Notes: generated from the sequence alone by a model not told the origin. 64,000 bases of DNA from Diplonema papillatum (GCA_030068145.1 JAPJBO010000350.1:152908-216907), one strand, 5' to 3'; shown: positions 1 through 12,849, counted from the stretch's first letter. Program-made: numbers and translations.

Positions 1-384
1 AGAAGGCGGTGCAATTGAGGCACAAGGGAGAAACGTTAGCAGGTTCAGAGTAAAAATAGCGAGGTTCATCAGGCCCCGCATTGTTTCTGTGGACGGAACG
101 CATTCGAAGTGCGTCATTCATCCGTACCCCTTTTCCCTTGTAGAACCACCGGTTGGTCGCATTCACCACGGGTACCGCTAGACGAGCGTTTCTTACGCAA
201 CACTCGCTACTCGTGCCTTCCTGTTCACCTTCATCTGCACGTAGCGACTAAAATATGTCCCAAATGCCGAAGATTCTAAATCTGAGAGCTTCCAGCGAGC
301 TTTCACTCTAAAACCCAGTCTAGTCTTGTCATCCGCACGCAGGTAAAAGCACCCGGGAAACGAACGGGGTGCGACTCGGGCAAA
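1..384. other. Upstream region of NCAPH2 gene
   Basis: No convincing coding sequence is visible before the first ATG at 385. The region presumably carries the promoter and 5' leader of the condensin gene, but I can identify no specific element. Short reading frames here are shadows on the opposite strand. Confidence 0.4.
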
Positions 385-3300
385 ATGGACATGACCAAGT
401 ACAACCACGTGATCCATCCTCTGAAGCAACTCGAGGAGGTATGGGGCATCGACCTGGCCAGCACGCTGCAGATGTACGCGGCGGAGGTGATGGAGATAAC
501 GGTCGAAATGGGTGGGCGGGCGCTGAATTTCGCGCAGGCCGCGCTCCTCATCATGGGCGCGTCGTCCATCTACAGCAAGAAAGTCGACTCGCTGCAGCAG
601 CTGGTCAGCGACACGTACGACCTGATCCTGAACCGGAAGAAGGACGAGACGGCAGACTCGAAGAAGAAGAGGAGGACGCGCGTCGTTCTGCGGCAAGCGG
701 TCCCCTTCACCGAAGAGAGCGCCGCGATCCGCGCCGGCAGCAAGCTCGCCCGCACCGACGTCATGGACACCATGCGGCTCCTCCTCTCCGGCAGCGACTG
801 CCTCGGCTTCAGAAACGCAGCCAGGGACCAGATACGCATCAACGAAGGCGAGCTCGTACCCTTCGAAAACGTCGTTGACGGTGGATACAACTACAGGGTA
901 TGTCGCCGGCTGTTTATCACTATGGGAGCGGGAGCGTGGCTAAACTTTACACATTAACTAAGATTTCCCCCGCATTATGTGTCCGTGGCTTAAGGGTCCG
1001 AAACACGGTGCAGATGGGGCCAGTGCGTTGTTTCCGAGGGAATCTGCTGGGCTTGACGAACATACATGCAGGTGCCAGTTATCCGGGGGGGATATTTTGT
1101 GTCGGCCATCCAAGCTGCGTGCAATCCACCCGGGATACAGGCGTTTTGGTTGTGACACACCCGATTTTCGGGTGTGGCTCGGGCGCACCCTCTCTAACTC
1201 AAGCGAGAGTCTGAGGCTGGACCTCCCAGTGCAGTCACAGCCCCGGTGATGGGCGTAGAGCTCAAAGCAAAGGGTAGCTGCTGATCAGCGACGCTCTGCG
1301 ATTGCAGTGCGAGGTGACGGAGCGGATTTGCCGTCCTGACCGAAGGACGACCGCAAAGCTGGTTCGCTCAGTGACCACACATGACCAGTCAAGTACGTGC
1401 GTATAAGTCGGACTTTGAGTGCGTGAGCCCCTCCGAAGAAAGGTGCATCGCACTAGTTCCAGGCTACTTAGCCCGGGTCTCTGGGTCGCGTCCCCCTCCT
1501 TCTCTTGGTCGCCTAGTCTTGCGTCTTGCTGGTCCGTCCGGGCTGTCGCCTCGCGCTTCCTCTTCGTCTTGCATCACCTCGTCTCCACTCCCTGCCACAC
1601 GGACTTCTTCGTCAAGTACGTGCGGGCCCGGCAACCAGAACCCGCTTCACTGGGTGTTGAGTGCTGCACAACCGGAGGGGCGTCAACTTGGTTTCTGGAC
1701 TGTTGGGCCTGGCATCTCACTTTTAGGCTCGACAAACACAGGACTCCAGAAGGAACGGCGCAAACGGGAAGCAAAAGGATGGTGTTGGAGTCCTGTGTGT
1801 CGACATTCCCCTACTGCAAGGCATCCTGTCAATGCATCCTGTCAGGGCATTCTCTTCTCTTAGTCTTGGTCTTGCTGGGGTCACCTGCTGCTGTTGCTTC
1901 TGCTGCTTCGGGGCTGGTTGACACCCGCTTTTATAACGCCAGCTTTAACTCCAGCTTCTGAGGCTGGACTTCACCGTGTGAGTGACTATAGCAAGAAACA
2001 GCCCCCCCCCCTGGGAGAAACGGAAAGGAACCCTACCCCACACGCACACAGGTTAATATTTGCGCAGTTACCGGCGAAGGCCTTCTGCTGCCGAACGTTC
2101 GTCAAGAACTCGTCGGTGCGAGCTGCCAATATCAGAATGAGCACACGACCCCTCGCCGAAATGCGGTATGCATCAGCAGTCAAACTCTGGCTCCACGGTC
2201 AGGTGAGACGACGCTATTTGGATTCTGCAAAAAGCTGAGCATGAGCACGCGTGACATGTCGTGGCTGTCGTCCGTCACCCACCCAAGTCTTTTTTGTGTT
2301 GGCAATGGCATCTCAGAATAAGGAACCTGTCTCGTTTCTCGTAAATCACCCCTAGGTCAGTGTCCTGCAGACGTGGCTGCAGTCTCGACGATCTTTGGAA
2401 CTGCAGATGGACGTCTCCGCAGACAGTTGACTGTCACACCGTCCGTTCCCAGTCCCTTTGTGTCATGCTGGATCCCAGCATTTCTCTTTTATGAAACATG
2501 GACTGTTGGAGGAAATGAGCGCTCGTCACTGCTACAAAGCTGTTCACCCCTGAGAAGACACTTGTTCCCGAAAATAATGCAACGGGGGTTTCTTGGTACC
2601 AGCAACGCTCGAAATGGCAACGCGACAACAGGTTCACTTACCGGGTACGCCTTGCTCGACGGTGACGTCCAGGCAAATCCTGACCAACTCCGCACAAAAG
2701 GAGCAGCAGATGGAAGATGAAAAGGGCTTCGGCAAAGCGTTGGCGGAGGAGATGAAGAAGGCCATCGAAGAGGACGAACGACGCGCCCGCGAAGAAGAAG
2801 ACGCGGAGACCGAACCCGAAGAGGAGCAGCGCCGCAACCAGGAAGCAGACGAGGAGGAAGAAGAACAGCCGGCAGAAGAGGACGACTACGACGTTCTCCT
2901 CAAGGGCTGCATGCAAGATCGCTTCGCAGTTACTCTGCCGGACAAGGCGTGGGAGAAGGTGTGTGTTGCTTCCCCACAGGAGGGGCAAGATTCTGCTCAA
3001 ACATTAATCGAAAATCTCCCCGCGAAGAAGACTGGATGCGAGCATCAAACCTGAGAGGCAAGATTCTCCCGCAAAGAAGACTTGATGGGAGCATCAAACA
3101 TACCTGAGAGGCAAGATTGTCCCGCGAAGAAGACTTGATGCGAGCATCAAACATACCTGAGAGGCAAGATTCTGCCCAAGCATTAAACGAAAATCTTCCC
3201 CCGTGAAGAAGACTTGATGCGAGCATCAAACATACCTGAGAGGCAAGATTCTGCCCAAACATTAAACGAAGATCTCCCCCCGCGAAGAAGACTTGATGCG

Positions 3301-4925
3301 AGCATCACATATACCTGGGAGGTAAGATCCTGCCCAAACACCGAACTACGATTTACCCCCCCAGTTCTCGTTTGTTCGAACAAAGCTGCGCAGCTCTTCG
3401 CGGAAGACTAATGTGCGAGGCAGTGTTCTGCTGTTCTTGGGAGAAATCAACTGCCTTCGCTGGTGGGCTAGCTTCGCCATGCCAAACTTGACGCACCGAC
3501 ACCACCCACCCCCACACGCAGATGGAAATCGCAGAGAAGTCCGGAGCGGGCGGTGATCCGACCAAGAATTTAATCACCGACTTGCTTTCAGAGAAGCTCA
3601 CCAGCAATCGGCTGGGAGAGGTGCGGAAGATCGACGCCTTGGGCAATGTCCTGTGGAACTGCGACGAGATGGAGCGCATGGCCCCTGCAAGATACGCGGA
3701 CGTAGAGGCTGCGTACGCCATGCAAGCAAAAGAGAGGTTGAAAAAGGTGCTGGGCACCGAGCGGAAGATCAAGCAAACGGAAATCGGGTTGCTTTCTCAA
3801 TCGCAGCAAGGTGATTCAAACAGCCTGTGCGCTTCCAGCGCGCAGGGGGACTTTTGCGACATGGAGACACCGGTTGCGCGAATGCCTGAGATGGAGAGGC
3901 TTCCAGACGTCGACGTGGAGATGGATGAAGGACACGGGGAGGATTTGGACTCGATTCAAAACGAGCCTTGCGAGCCATTGTTCCTTGAAGATGGGCTTCC
4001 TACGCAGCCCGACCATTTTGGCGATGCTGCCGCATGTGACTTCCCAGAGCACCTCGACTTCAATGCCGACATCGCGCGCATGAACGAGCTACTGCATGCT
4101 TCGCACATCCAGTCGACCGAGAAGCAGGCTAACATCTCTCGAATGGAAGCCGCTCTGCACCAACGCATTGCCGCGTGGCAAGACAAACTGGCGCCGATGC
4201 TGGCCGACCAAAACGAACGCCCTGCCTTCGACATCCACCGATACGCAGCGCGCATCCTTGAACAATTTTCTCGCAAGGGAGACTCGTACACTTTCGCGAA
4301 GCTCGCGTCCCTTTGCGTGGGGCCGTGGGAAATCTCTCGCTACTTCCTCGCCATGCTGCAGCTTACCAACACTCAAAACATTCAGTTGGATATCAAGCAC
4401 ACCTTCGACGGCACGAAGTCGGATGAGGTCAAGGTATCATCCCTACCTTTGTAGACTTTGATTTGGTTTGAACCTCCAATATTTTAAGGGGTTTGCATGA
4501 CTTTCGAAAAGGTTGTCTTAGGAACTGGCCATAAGGCTCAAACCCTCGGAACAACAAAGCTCCTCAGTGCGTTACGCCCGTCGGTCCATTCAGACTCGTA
4601 TAGACCCCGTTAGAGACGCGGGATCTGGATGTGAATTTTGAAGTTGCCGTTCGCCGAAGCTAGTCGTGGCCCGATAAATCCGTTGTGCCCTACGCATTCC
4701 TCTAGACTGGGTTAGTGGTTGCATCACGGCGCTGTCCGATCAACAGTACACTTCCTCGTTTTTAATTCGGGTTCGCGGCAAGACATCTCCGAATACGCCC
4801 ACACCACACAGCTTACTCTCCTCACACGTGAAAGTGCTTTCAACTTCGACACCTTCGACGAGACGACTCTTTCGCCAGTGCAACAGCGGGGAAAGCGCGG
4901 TAAAAAGCGCAAGCAGCAGGCGTAG
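385..4925 (+). CDS. NCAPH2: Condensin-2 complex subunit H2 (kleisin), 4 exons
   Basis: Proposed exons are 385-897, 2710-2958, 3522-4433 and 4812-4925. All junctions are phase 0, giving about 595 aa, close to the roughly 600 aa usual for NCAPH2. The N-terminus (residues about 8-80) matches the kleisin-II N-terminal domain: a HPLKQLEEVWGID segment followed by NFAQAALLIMGASSIYSKKVD. The middle is a very acidic Glu/Asp stretch. Residues about 480-550 match the C-terminal winged-helix region, with a conserved DIHRYAARIL ... SRYFLAMLQL pattern. The tail is basic (RGKRGKKRKQQA) and may be a nuclear signal. In other eukaryotes NCAPH2 closes the SMC2/SMC4 ring of condensin II and recruits the HEAT subunits in the nucleus. 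The exon 2 acceptor could also be 2701, which adds three in-frame residues. Intron 2 holds a tandem repeat. Confidence 0.85.
898..2709 (+). other. Intron 1 of NCAPH2
   Basis: The donor is GTATGT at 898. The intron carries two partial copies, near 1145-1240 and 1915-1977, of the dispersed foldback repeat whose ends read CACGGTGA...TCACCGTG. Reading frames inside it are not supported as genes. Confidence 0.6.
2985..3345 (+). repeat. Tandem repeat in NCAPH2 intron 2
   Basis: About five imperfect copies of a 65-80 bp unit lie in tandem. Each contains a GAAGAAGACTTGATG core, a GAGCATCAAACATACC segment and a GGCAAGATTCTGCCCAA segment. Related single fragments occur at about 13960-13985, 14112-14165 and 20135-20225, so the unit belongs to a dispersed family that has amplified locally inside this intron. 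Confidence 0.85.
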
Positions 4926-7170
4926 TGTGTGAAGTCGGGTAAACCTTGGGGCGCTCTTCTGTTCTCAACCCTCTCACCTGTTTTCTTTAGCAGTTCTGTA
5001 GCTTCTGTTGTACCGGATGGAGTTCCTGGCACACCCAGCTGCACTTGAGAAAGCCAAAACGAAGCTGGCCTAAAACAAGTGCTCAAAGGAAACCCCTCAT
5101 GTGGTTCTGCGTTGACATTGGACTATGACTTCCCCCAAGGAGAAGTTTGCTCCCTGTGCACGTGAAGAACAAGAATCGTCATCTTCATTTAATGTGCAGA
5201 AGTCAATGGAGCCGAAGAAGCAGCCTTTCAATCCACGTGCTGCGAAAGACAAAGTATTTACATTTCTTCGTGCGAGCCCCTCGGGTTGTGCCGTCAAACC
5301 AAAGTGCCTGAATAGCACCTTGGGTTGACGACACAACGAACAAAACATCTTTTTGTCCCATCGGACGTACAAGCATCGTGGACTTTTTTCTTTCCCTCTA
5401 AGGCAGATAGCAAGGGCGGAAGCTGTTTTTCTCAGGCGGAGCCCCTCCTTCAAGTCTGTCGAAGTAGGCTAGAGACCACTAGGATCGAATGACGACTACG
5501 CACGAGACCAAGCAGCCCTGTTTCTTTCGCGCTCTGCAGTTTTTCTCTCCCCTCTCACCTCCCCCAGTCCCTTATATTGTTAGAGCCTCTTTTCTAGCGT
5601 TATTTCTTTCGATGTTCTGAGCTTGAAGGTATGCGAATGCAAGGGTCATTCGACTTTGGTGGTCTTCGGGTAGGGTGGACACCTTTGCAAACCCGACGTT
5701 GATCGGCAGTAGCTAGTATGAAGGGTGCCACCGATTCCATAAGAGTCATTTGTAGCGTGGCCCCCCATTCCAGTCTCGGACGGAATGGAAACCGGCCCAT
5801 CCATTTCGCGATGTAATTAGATGGCAAGTAACAATGGTCTTACAACCTCAGGAATGGCATCCGAGTCTAATCCTGCGCACTTGCGCCATGTTAGATGAAA
5901 GTACCGCCAATGCAGCAAACCTTGCTTTCGACGACGCATACCGGTTTTCTCCCTTGAGGGCTTTTTCCTCTTCCGTCGCCACCCTCCTCACCCCTCATCC
6001 CCCCTTTTTTGGTAATGCACCAGCTTTGTAGGGAACACTCTCCGCACCGAGTATTTTTCAGCACACGTACACTGTGTGAAAAAGCTGAATCGCCCGAGTG
6101 GAACCCCTGATCGCAATTAATTGCCACCTGCAACCACGTCCGTTCAGGGTAGTGCGGTCAACTAGAATTCATGCAACGCTTTGCAAAAGCCCTTCTAGAT
6201 GCCCACCGTATCTTGCGAAACGAAGGCAGTGTGCTGCAGCCATAGAATAATGCTGCCTTAACTTCTTTTGCCTGTGCGCTCGGAAGTTGTGTGCATTTCT
6301 CCTTTTTCATCCACGCACGATTCCGCGTGTCTGTTATGTCGTGTTAGAGCTCCCAACCTTCCCCCAGAATTGGTAAAAGAAAAAGTAAGCCTCCTAGACA
6401 AGTAGAATCCCACGAGCATCTCACGCTTCTCCCTCTTCAGAAAGAAAGGTATCCGTTATGTAAAAAAAGGCAGCCTTCGCTCTTTTTGGTTACCGTTTCC
6501 CGGTTGTTTGTGGCGTCCTTTGCGACTAAGGGCCGAAGCATCGCATGATGTCTGCTCTTGCTCCAGCGCTCGTGTGGTACCATGCGATGCTCGGGATCCT
6601 CCGCTAGATGTGAATGTGGAGCTGGGGCATTGTTTTGCTTAAAAACGGTAAGGGCAGCGCAGACGCGCCAGCCTGCACGAAGAAAGGAGCCGAGGAGGTT
6701 CTCACTTCGCTTCGTGAAATGGATGCATCCACCGCAGCGAAACGTATTGGGCAGCATTCTGCTTCTGGTAGCTCGGACGCGAAAGCGGGGTGATGAAGTG
6801 AACTCATCCCAGAAGCTGGCTAAGAAGGACAGACGGGGAGCCACTCCCCCCCTGTGCCCTAGTAGCACGGGTGGTCCTGGCTACGAACAGCCGCGTGACA
6901 AACCAGACTCACACCGCTGTCCTGTCTGCAGACACTCAGGTTCCGAGTTGATGGTGGTCCGCCTTATGAGTCCATGGCTTAAAGGACAGACAGTACATCG
7001 TTCCAAGCACGTTCTTGCAACCCCGCGAGCAGGTTTCATCTTTTCTATTCCAAGCAACAGGCAGAAAACGGCGAAGGGGACAGCAGGCGGAAAGGAAGCG
7101 CCGGAACACGGGCCGTCGGACGGGGGGTAGTAGACCTGCTGGTGGGCGGGCCTCCGGAGTTTAGTTAACA
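4926..7170. other. Intergenic region between NCAPH2 and NSF genes
   Basis: I see no convincing gene. The segment contains a dispersed repeat at about 6060-6165 (CTGAATCGCCCGAGTGG ... GGGTAGTGCGGTCAAC), also found at 41370-41485 and in part at 56560-56780. A second dispersed repeat is at 6856-6986, with its partner at 52867-52998. Confidence 0.5.
6856..6986 (+). repeat. Dispersed repeat, about 130 bp, copy 1
   Basis: This stretch begins CCTGTGCCCTAGTAGCACGG, includes CAGACTCACACCGCTGTCCT and ends in TGGTGGTCCGCCTT. It matches 52867-52998 on the same strand with few differences. Its nature is unknown. It has no coding capacity. Confidence 0.8.
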
Positions 7171-10100
7171 ATGGCAGAGCAAGACCTCGTGGTGCAGACC
7201 ACGCCTCATGCGGCGCTGACGATCACGAACCACATGTACGTGGCCAAGGGCACGTTTCCGATGCGAGGTCGGACGGACTACGTGATCATCCCGGGCCAAG
7301 CCCGCGGCGCGCCCGACTATGTGTACACTATCGAAGAAAATGATGCCGTCGAAGCGGGCTCCATCGCCGTGAACCGCATTCAGCGGACGTGCTGCAAGCT
7401 GAGCGTCGGGATCGACCGCATCCGCGTGCGCCTCTGGAAGCCGCCGGCGAAGAATTTCCTGCTGGCCAACATGTCGCTCGAAATCGACTTTGCGAACCCG
7501 AAGCGGGCCGAAGACGCAGCGACGGTCGACATGGAGCGCCTCATCTCAAACTTCAAGCGGCAGTACGGCAAGCAGATCTTCGCCGTCGACCAGGAGTTTG
7601 GCGTCGACTTCGAGGGGGCGAAATTCAAGTTCACCGTGCGGGAAACGCAGGTCCTCAACGAGGACACGTCGTCGCTTGAAATTGCAAACGATGGACGTAT
7701 GTGACAATTTTCCTTGTTTCTTCAAAGAAAGGCAAAACCCCCGTTTTCATTTCTTCAACGAAACCTGTAACCCCGGTTTCACATTTCTCCAAGTTCAGAG
7801 AAACGTCTGTCTCAAAGCAGCCAAAACGCATACTGCGGTACAATACTCGTCTCCCTTCACACGTATAGCGCTTTCGGGAAGCTGACCCGTCAGAGGTTGC
7901 TTTCCAACAATGTACTGCGTCCAGTGTGCCAGTCTCGTGATCTGGGTTCTCAGCCAATCTCACGAGGCTCTTGAAGACTGGCTCTCATGCATGTTTAAGG
8001 CAGCGTGGGACTGAACGTTGGAACGGGGTTCGGGACTCGGGTCGTTTTCGCTCGGTCAAACATTTGGCGATAAAGTATAAACCGGCTTTTTTTTTGGAAT
8101 AATTGTTGATCCAACATTGTTCACTTTGCCTCCTCTCACGTGGCGGCTGTATTGGCAATCGATGCACACAGTGAAAGCGGTGCACTACATGGGCATGCTG
8201 ACCGAGGATACGAACGTTGCGTTCTCGAAGAAGCAAGGCCGCAAAATTCAGTTCACGAACGTCCCCGCAGGGTATGCAACTTGTTTCTTTTTCGTTTTTT
8301 CGCTTCTTTTAGGAAGAACCGAACAAAGTCTTCCACCATTGAGCACCGCGAGCAAAAAGCGTCACACCACGACATCGCACTTGTCCGCCAAAGCGTCTAG
8401 TCACTCTTCAGCTCGCGCGCAAAAAGTGTTTGTACACTCTTGAGCTTGTAGCGTCTGTACAACTTAGCCCTCGAACAAATAGCGTCGTAGCACACGCTTG
8501 AGTTTGTAAGCAAAAGCGTCTGAGTGGTCACGGGCAGAAAGCGTCGCGCCGCGCCCAAGCAACGACAAACCACCTGTTCCCTCGAATGCCATGCGGTTCG
8601 TCGAGGGTGCATCAACGGGCGCGCTGCTGCAAGCGGCGCTGTCGAGACCGAGGGAAGTCAATTTTGGCTCCCGGAACGCCCCCCAGCAAAGAACCTGCAC
8701 CACCACCGCACACAGGGCGCAGCCGTCGACCCGAAGCAACCTGCTGAAGGCCGGGTTCAACTTCGAAAGCTACGGCATCGGCGGGCTGGATGCGGAGGCC
8801 GACCAAGTGTTCCGGCGGGCGTTCGCGAGTAGGATCTTCCCCGCGTCGTTTCTCAGCCGCCTCGGGGTGAGCCACGTGAAGGGGATTTTGCTGTACGGCC
8901 CCCCGGGGTGCGGGAAGACGCTGATGGCGCGGCAGGTGGGGAAGATGCTCAACTGCGTCGCGCCGAAGATCGTCAACGGGCCCGAAATCCTGTCGAAGTT
9001 CGTCGGGGAGAGCGAGAAGAACGTCCGGGCGCTGTTCGAGCCCGCGGAGAAGGAGATGGCCGAAAAGGGCGATGAGAGCGAGCTGCACCTGATCATCTTC
9101 GACGAATTCGACGCCATCGTCAAGCAGCGAGGATCCACCAGAGACAACACCGGCGTAGCTGACTCTGTTGTCAACCAGCTCCTCTCCAAGATAGACGGTG
9201 TCGACTGCTTGAACAACGTGCTGCTCGTGGCGATGACGAACCGGAAGGATCTCATTGACGAGGCCCTTCTCCGGCCCGGCCGATTTGAGGTGCAAATCGA
9301 GGTGAAGCTGCCCGACTACGAGGGCCGGAAGCAGATCTTCAACATCCACATCAAAAAGCAGCAGGAGGCCGGCGTCCTCGGGAAGGACGTCGACATCGCG
9401 ACGCTGGCCGCCAACGCGAAGAACTACACGGGCGCGGAAATCGAAGGAGTCGTGCGGGCCGCTGCGTCGTTCGCCTTGAACCGCCTGATCGACTACAAAG
9501 ACCCCACCAAGCCGATTTCGCAGAATATCAGTATGTTTGCTCGTTCCGTGAAGCGCACACCACTTAATTCCCATTTGGCTGCTCGCCCTTCACAACCCCA
9601 AAACTACGCACTTCTTCCCACACTGTTGATTCCATTGTTCCGCACTACCGGAGCACACCGAACGGTGCATAATATCGCTCCAGATTCTCTGCATTGTAGT
9701 AAAACCGATACGTGCCGTTTTATCCCAGTTTGTCCAGTACCGTTCGATACTATTCGGCTTCCACTGTCCCCGTGACGAGCTGGAATGAGCAATCGAACTC
9801 ACGCAAAACAGACGTCACGATGGAGGACTTTTTGCTTGCGATGGAAGACGTGAAGCCAGCGTTCGGCATGTCGAAGGACCTGTCGAGCTACAAGCGGCAA
9901 GGCATCTTCGACTACGGTCAGGTGTGGCAGGAGCAGATGCGAAGGTGCATGTCGTACATCGCGCCTTTGAAGTCAGGCGGGGCCCAACAAGTGCAAAGCG
10001 TTCTCCTCGAAGGTGCAATCGGCACCGGGAAAACTGCGCTGGCAGCCCACATGGCAGAGTGCAGCACGTTCCCGTTTATCAAGGTCGTCACAGGTGACGA

Positions 10101-10617
10101 CATGACGGGGTACTTCGAAAACTCGAAGGTGAACTACATCAAGAAGGCCTTCGACGACGCCCATAAGTCACCGTACAGTGTCGTGATCTTGGACGAGCTG
10201 GAAGACTTGATCGACTACGTGAGCGAGGGTCCGCGATTCTCTTCGCTCATCCTTCAGACTCTTCGTCGCAGCATCAAAAGACTGCCGCCTGAGGGAAGCC
10301 GGATCCTCATCATCGGTACCACATCGTGCCCCAATGCCATGAAGCAGCTCGACTTCTTCAACCAGTGGGATGTCGTGCACAAGGTGCTCGAGCTCTCCCG
10401 GAGTGACGTCCCCGCCATCCTCAATCACATGGGTGTCCGCTTCACGTCGCCGAAGGACGAAAAAGAGGCCATCAACTGCCACCTCATGCCCCGTTACATC
10501 GCCATCAAGAGGCTCATGCAGGTTGCTGAGATGGCGCGCGCGCTGGCGCTGGGACCCGACGGTCTTCCAGAGCTCGCGGACAAGCGTCACAAGTATGCTT
10601 GCGCTGTCTTACCTTGA
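7171..10617 (+). CDS. NSF: N-ethylmaleimide-sensitive factor (NSF/Sec18), 4 exons
   Basis: Exons 7171-7696, 8172-8271, 8716-9530 and 9812-10617 join in phase (intron phases 1, 2, 1) and encode about 748 aa, against about 744 for animal NSF. Residues 1-208 form the N domain that binds alpha-SNAP. D1 has Walker A GPPGCGKT (about 270-277), Walker B with D338/E339, and the [12 protein letters not shown] and [11 protein letters not shown] signatures just before it. D2 starts near 481 with P-loop GAIGTGKT (about 548-555) and the [10 protein letters not shown] and ILIIGTTS motifs. NSF hydrolyses ATP to disassemble SNARE complexes during vesicle traffic. The last residues are doubtful: a GTATGC donor-like site at 10593 suggests that the final codons to 10617 are intron read-through and that a short terminal exon lies downstream. 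Confidence 0.96.
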
Positions 10618-11457
10618 ACCATACTACAACTTTCTTTTAGTACAAACAATCTTGCGGGGGTGCCCTTCAATGTATTGTGGCAGGCTAAAAAGACGTAGGC
10701 AGCGCGTTTTGGTGGTTGATCAGAACTCCTTACCTGAAAATGACACAGGGTAAATACAAGTGGAAGAACGGTCAACCGGCGCGCACAAACAAAATTAATA
10801 GTACATTTGTACTCACAGTAACACGTTTCCAGAACAACGGTTGCACATGAAAAAGAAAGAAGTAAGAACGCATATTACAGACCGATACGAGCTGCACGGC
10901 AACCCCTGCTCAACATGCCCAAGACTAAATTCAAAGCGAATTTCTTCTTGGTGTCGGTCGCAACACTTACAAACATGGCTAGCCGTTAAAGTGTATGAGC
11001 ATACCTACTACCTTCATACTACCCGCCTCACAGCCTCAATGGTCAACCGGAGACCCTAAAACACCGAACCTCTAAACCACAATAAACGCTAGAAAAACAA
11101 CAAACCCAATGAAAAAGTGCTAGCACGGGAAGCCCTCCCAGAGAGGTCTACACCCTGCAGATCAGTGCAAGCCCCAACTCCGGAAATGTTCTTTCGTGTC
11201 TCCCGTTGCATCGCGCAGCAACGTGAACGAAGCGGCGATACGGATGTGTGAAAAGACGAGACACGAACAACGGAGGCCGCCGAAAGTCCTCCGCTGTCCT
11301 CCGCTGGTGCGTCGCTTGGAGTCGTGTGCGTAGCGTTGGGAGCAAAGTGAAACTGGCCAGATTGGATTTGGGGATAAATATACCGTAAACGGAATTGCCT
11401 TGGCGAAGTACATGGGTGTTAGGACCACCCTTAGCGAGTCTAGAGGTAACCTTTTGC
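10618..11457. other. Intergenic region after NSF
   Basis: No gene is supported. Positions about 10645-10785 carry a dispersed repeat, whose inverse copy lies at 36925-37066 inside the helicase intron. A short last NSF exon could lie here, but none of the AG acceptors I tried (10819, 10833 and a later one) gave a family-like C-terminus. Confidence 0.5.
10645..10785 (+). repeat. Dispersed repeat (copy 1), partner at 36925-37066
   Basis: The stretch CAATCTTGCGGG ... CCTTCAATGTATTGTG ... AAAAGACGTAGGCAG ... GGTTGATCAGAA ... TAAATACAAGTGG is found in reverse complement at 36925-37066. More diverged fragments occur at about 21700-21760, 33360-33400, 54425-54525 and 58690-58770. Confidence 0.8.
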
Positions 11458-12130
11458 TCAGTCCGGCGTTTGCGCAAACCCGAACCTTTTTGCCCAGTCC
11501 GGCGTTTGTGCAAACCCGAACCTTTTTGTCCAGGCCGGCGTTTGTGCAAACCCGAACCTTTTTGCCCAGGCCGGCGTTTGTGGAAACCCGAACCTTTTTG
11601 TCCAGGCCGGCGTTTGTGCAAACCCGAACCTTTTTGTCCAGTCCGGCGTTTGTGCAAACCCGAACCTTTTTGCCCAGTCCGGCGTTTGTGCAAACCCGAA
11701 CCTTTTTGTCCAGTCCGGCGTTTGTGCAAACCCGAACCTTTTTGTCCAGTCCGGCGTTTGCGCAAACCCGAACCTTTTTGCCCAGTCCGGCGTTTGTGCA
11801 AACCCGAACCTTTTTGTCCAGTCCGGCGTTTGTGCAACCCGAACCTTTTTGCCCAGGCCGGCGTTTGTGCAAACCCGAACCTTTTTGTCCAGTCCGGCGT
11901 TTGTGCAAACCCGAACCTTTTTGTCCAGTCCAGCGTTTGTGCAACCCGAACCGTTTGCCCAGTCGGGCGTTGTGCAAACCCGAAGCTTCTTGCCGGTCCG
12001 GTTTGTCCAACCCGAATTGTTTTGCTCAGCCTGGCGTTGGTGCAAATCCGCACCTTTTGCCCAGGTCCGGCGTTGGTGCAAACCCGAACCTTTTTGTCCA
12101 GTTCGGCGTTTGTGAAAACCCGAACCCGTT
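11458..12130 (+). repeat. 36-bp minisatellite, about 18 copies
   Basis: The unit is GTCCGGCGTTTGTGCAAACC followed by CGAACCTTTTTGTCCA. Copies vary at a few sites (GTC/GCC, CAGTCC/CAGGCC, TGTG/TGCG), and the last four or five are degenerate. Because 36 is divisible by three, the array stays open in several frames on both strands, giving 12-residue repeat frames. I read these as artefacts. Nothing at the borders suggests an expressed gene. Confidence 0.95.
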
Positions 12131-12289
12131 GAACCCTGATGGCAAGTTCGGTTGGGATGATAGCAAGTTCGGGGCGCGTACCCCGGACCCCCCCCCGGAA
12201 AACCTTGATGATGGCAAGTTGCGGGCCCTTATCCAGGGGGGAGGGCCCCTCCGGACCGCCCCTGGTGAACCTTTGATGCTGAGTGCAGA

Positions 12290-12395
12290 CCCGGAAAAAA
12301 GTCCACCGGCGGGAACCGAACCTCCCACCCGTAGGTAAGGAACGTCGTCACCTGACGACTGTGCCACGCCGTTGTCCGCCGCGAGAAATTTTTTC
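12290..12395 (-). other. tRNA-like A/B-box sequence with T-run (possible SINE or tRNA relic)
   Basis: On the minus strand the order is GTGGCACAGTCGTCAGG (A-box-like), GGTTCGGTTCC (B-box-like), then a six-T run at 12296-12301 resembling a Pol III terminator. The T loop has a non-standard G, and I could not pair an acceptor stem, so this is not a working tRNA gene. Two similar loci lie at 53165-53250 and 53465-53535. Confidence 0.3.
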
Positions 12396-12849
12396 GACGA
12401 ATTTTGAATTCTCAAAAATACCAAAAAAACGGTAGAGAAATGTCCGGGGTGGGGGTACCCCCACGGCCTGCCCCAGAAAAGTGGGATAGCTCGCTAGAGA
12501 GCTAAATTGAGAATTTCAATTTACCAACCTCTAGACTCGGATAAATGCTTTTTGTTTGCTCACCCCCCATCGCTCTTTTTTCATTCGAAAAATATCCTAC
12601 AGGGCTGGCGAAGACGATGTGACAGAAACGCACTGGAAACCCGTGTCTTGCCAGCACTGGGAAACCGCTCTCGACAACCTGGGCGTCGCTGACCATGCAG
12701 GATAAGCTTGCTGTTGGGGGGCAATCCTATTTTCCTCTTTTCGGGGGCAGCAGTATGAGAGAATTGAGGAGACGGGATTCTCTTCGAAAGATGGTTCCTC
12801 ACACTAACTTGCCTCTCTCTCTCTCTCCCTTTTTTTTTTTTTTGTATAA

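Noticed and set aside
8612-9574. 320-aa minus-strand frame
   Set aside because: It is opposite the NSF D1 exon, whose conserved motifs are on the plus strand.
11458-12130. CRISPR-like array
   Set aside because: Repeats are contiguous with no spacers, and the genome is eukaryotic.
11148-12338. Repeat proteins of 200-312 aa on both strands
   Set aside because: They arise from a 36-bp minisatellite whose period keeps several frames open. No gene context.
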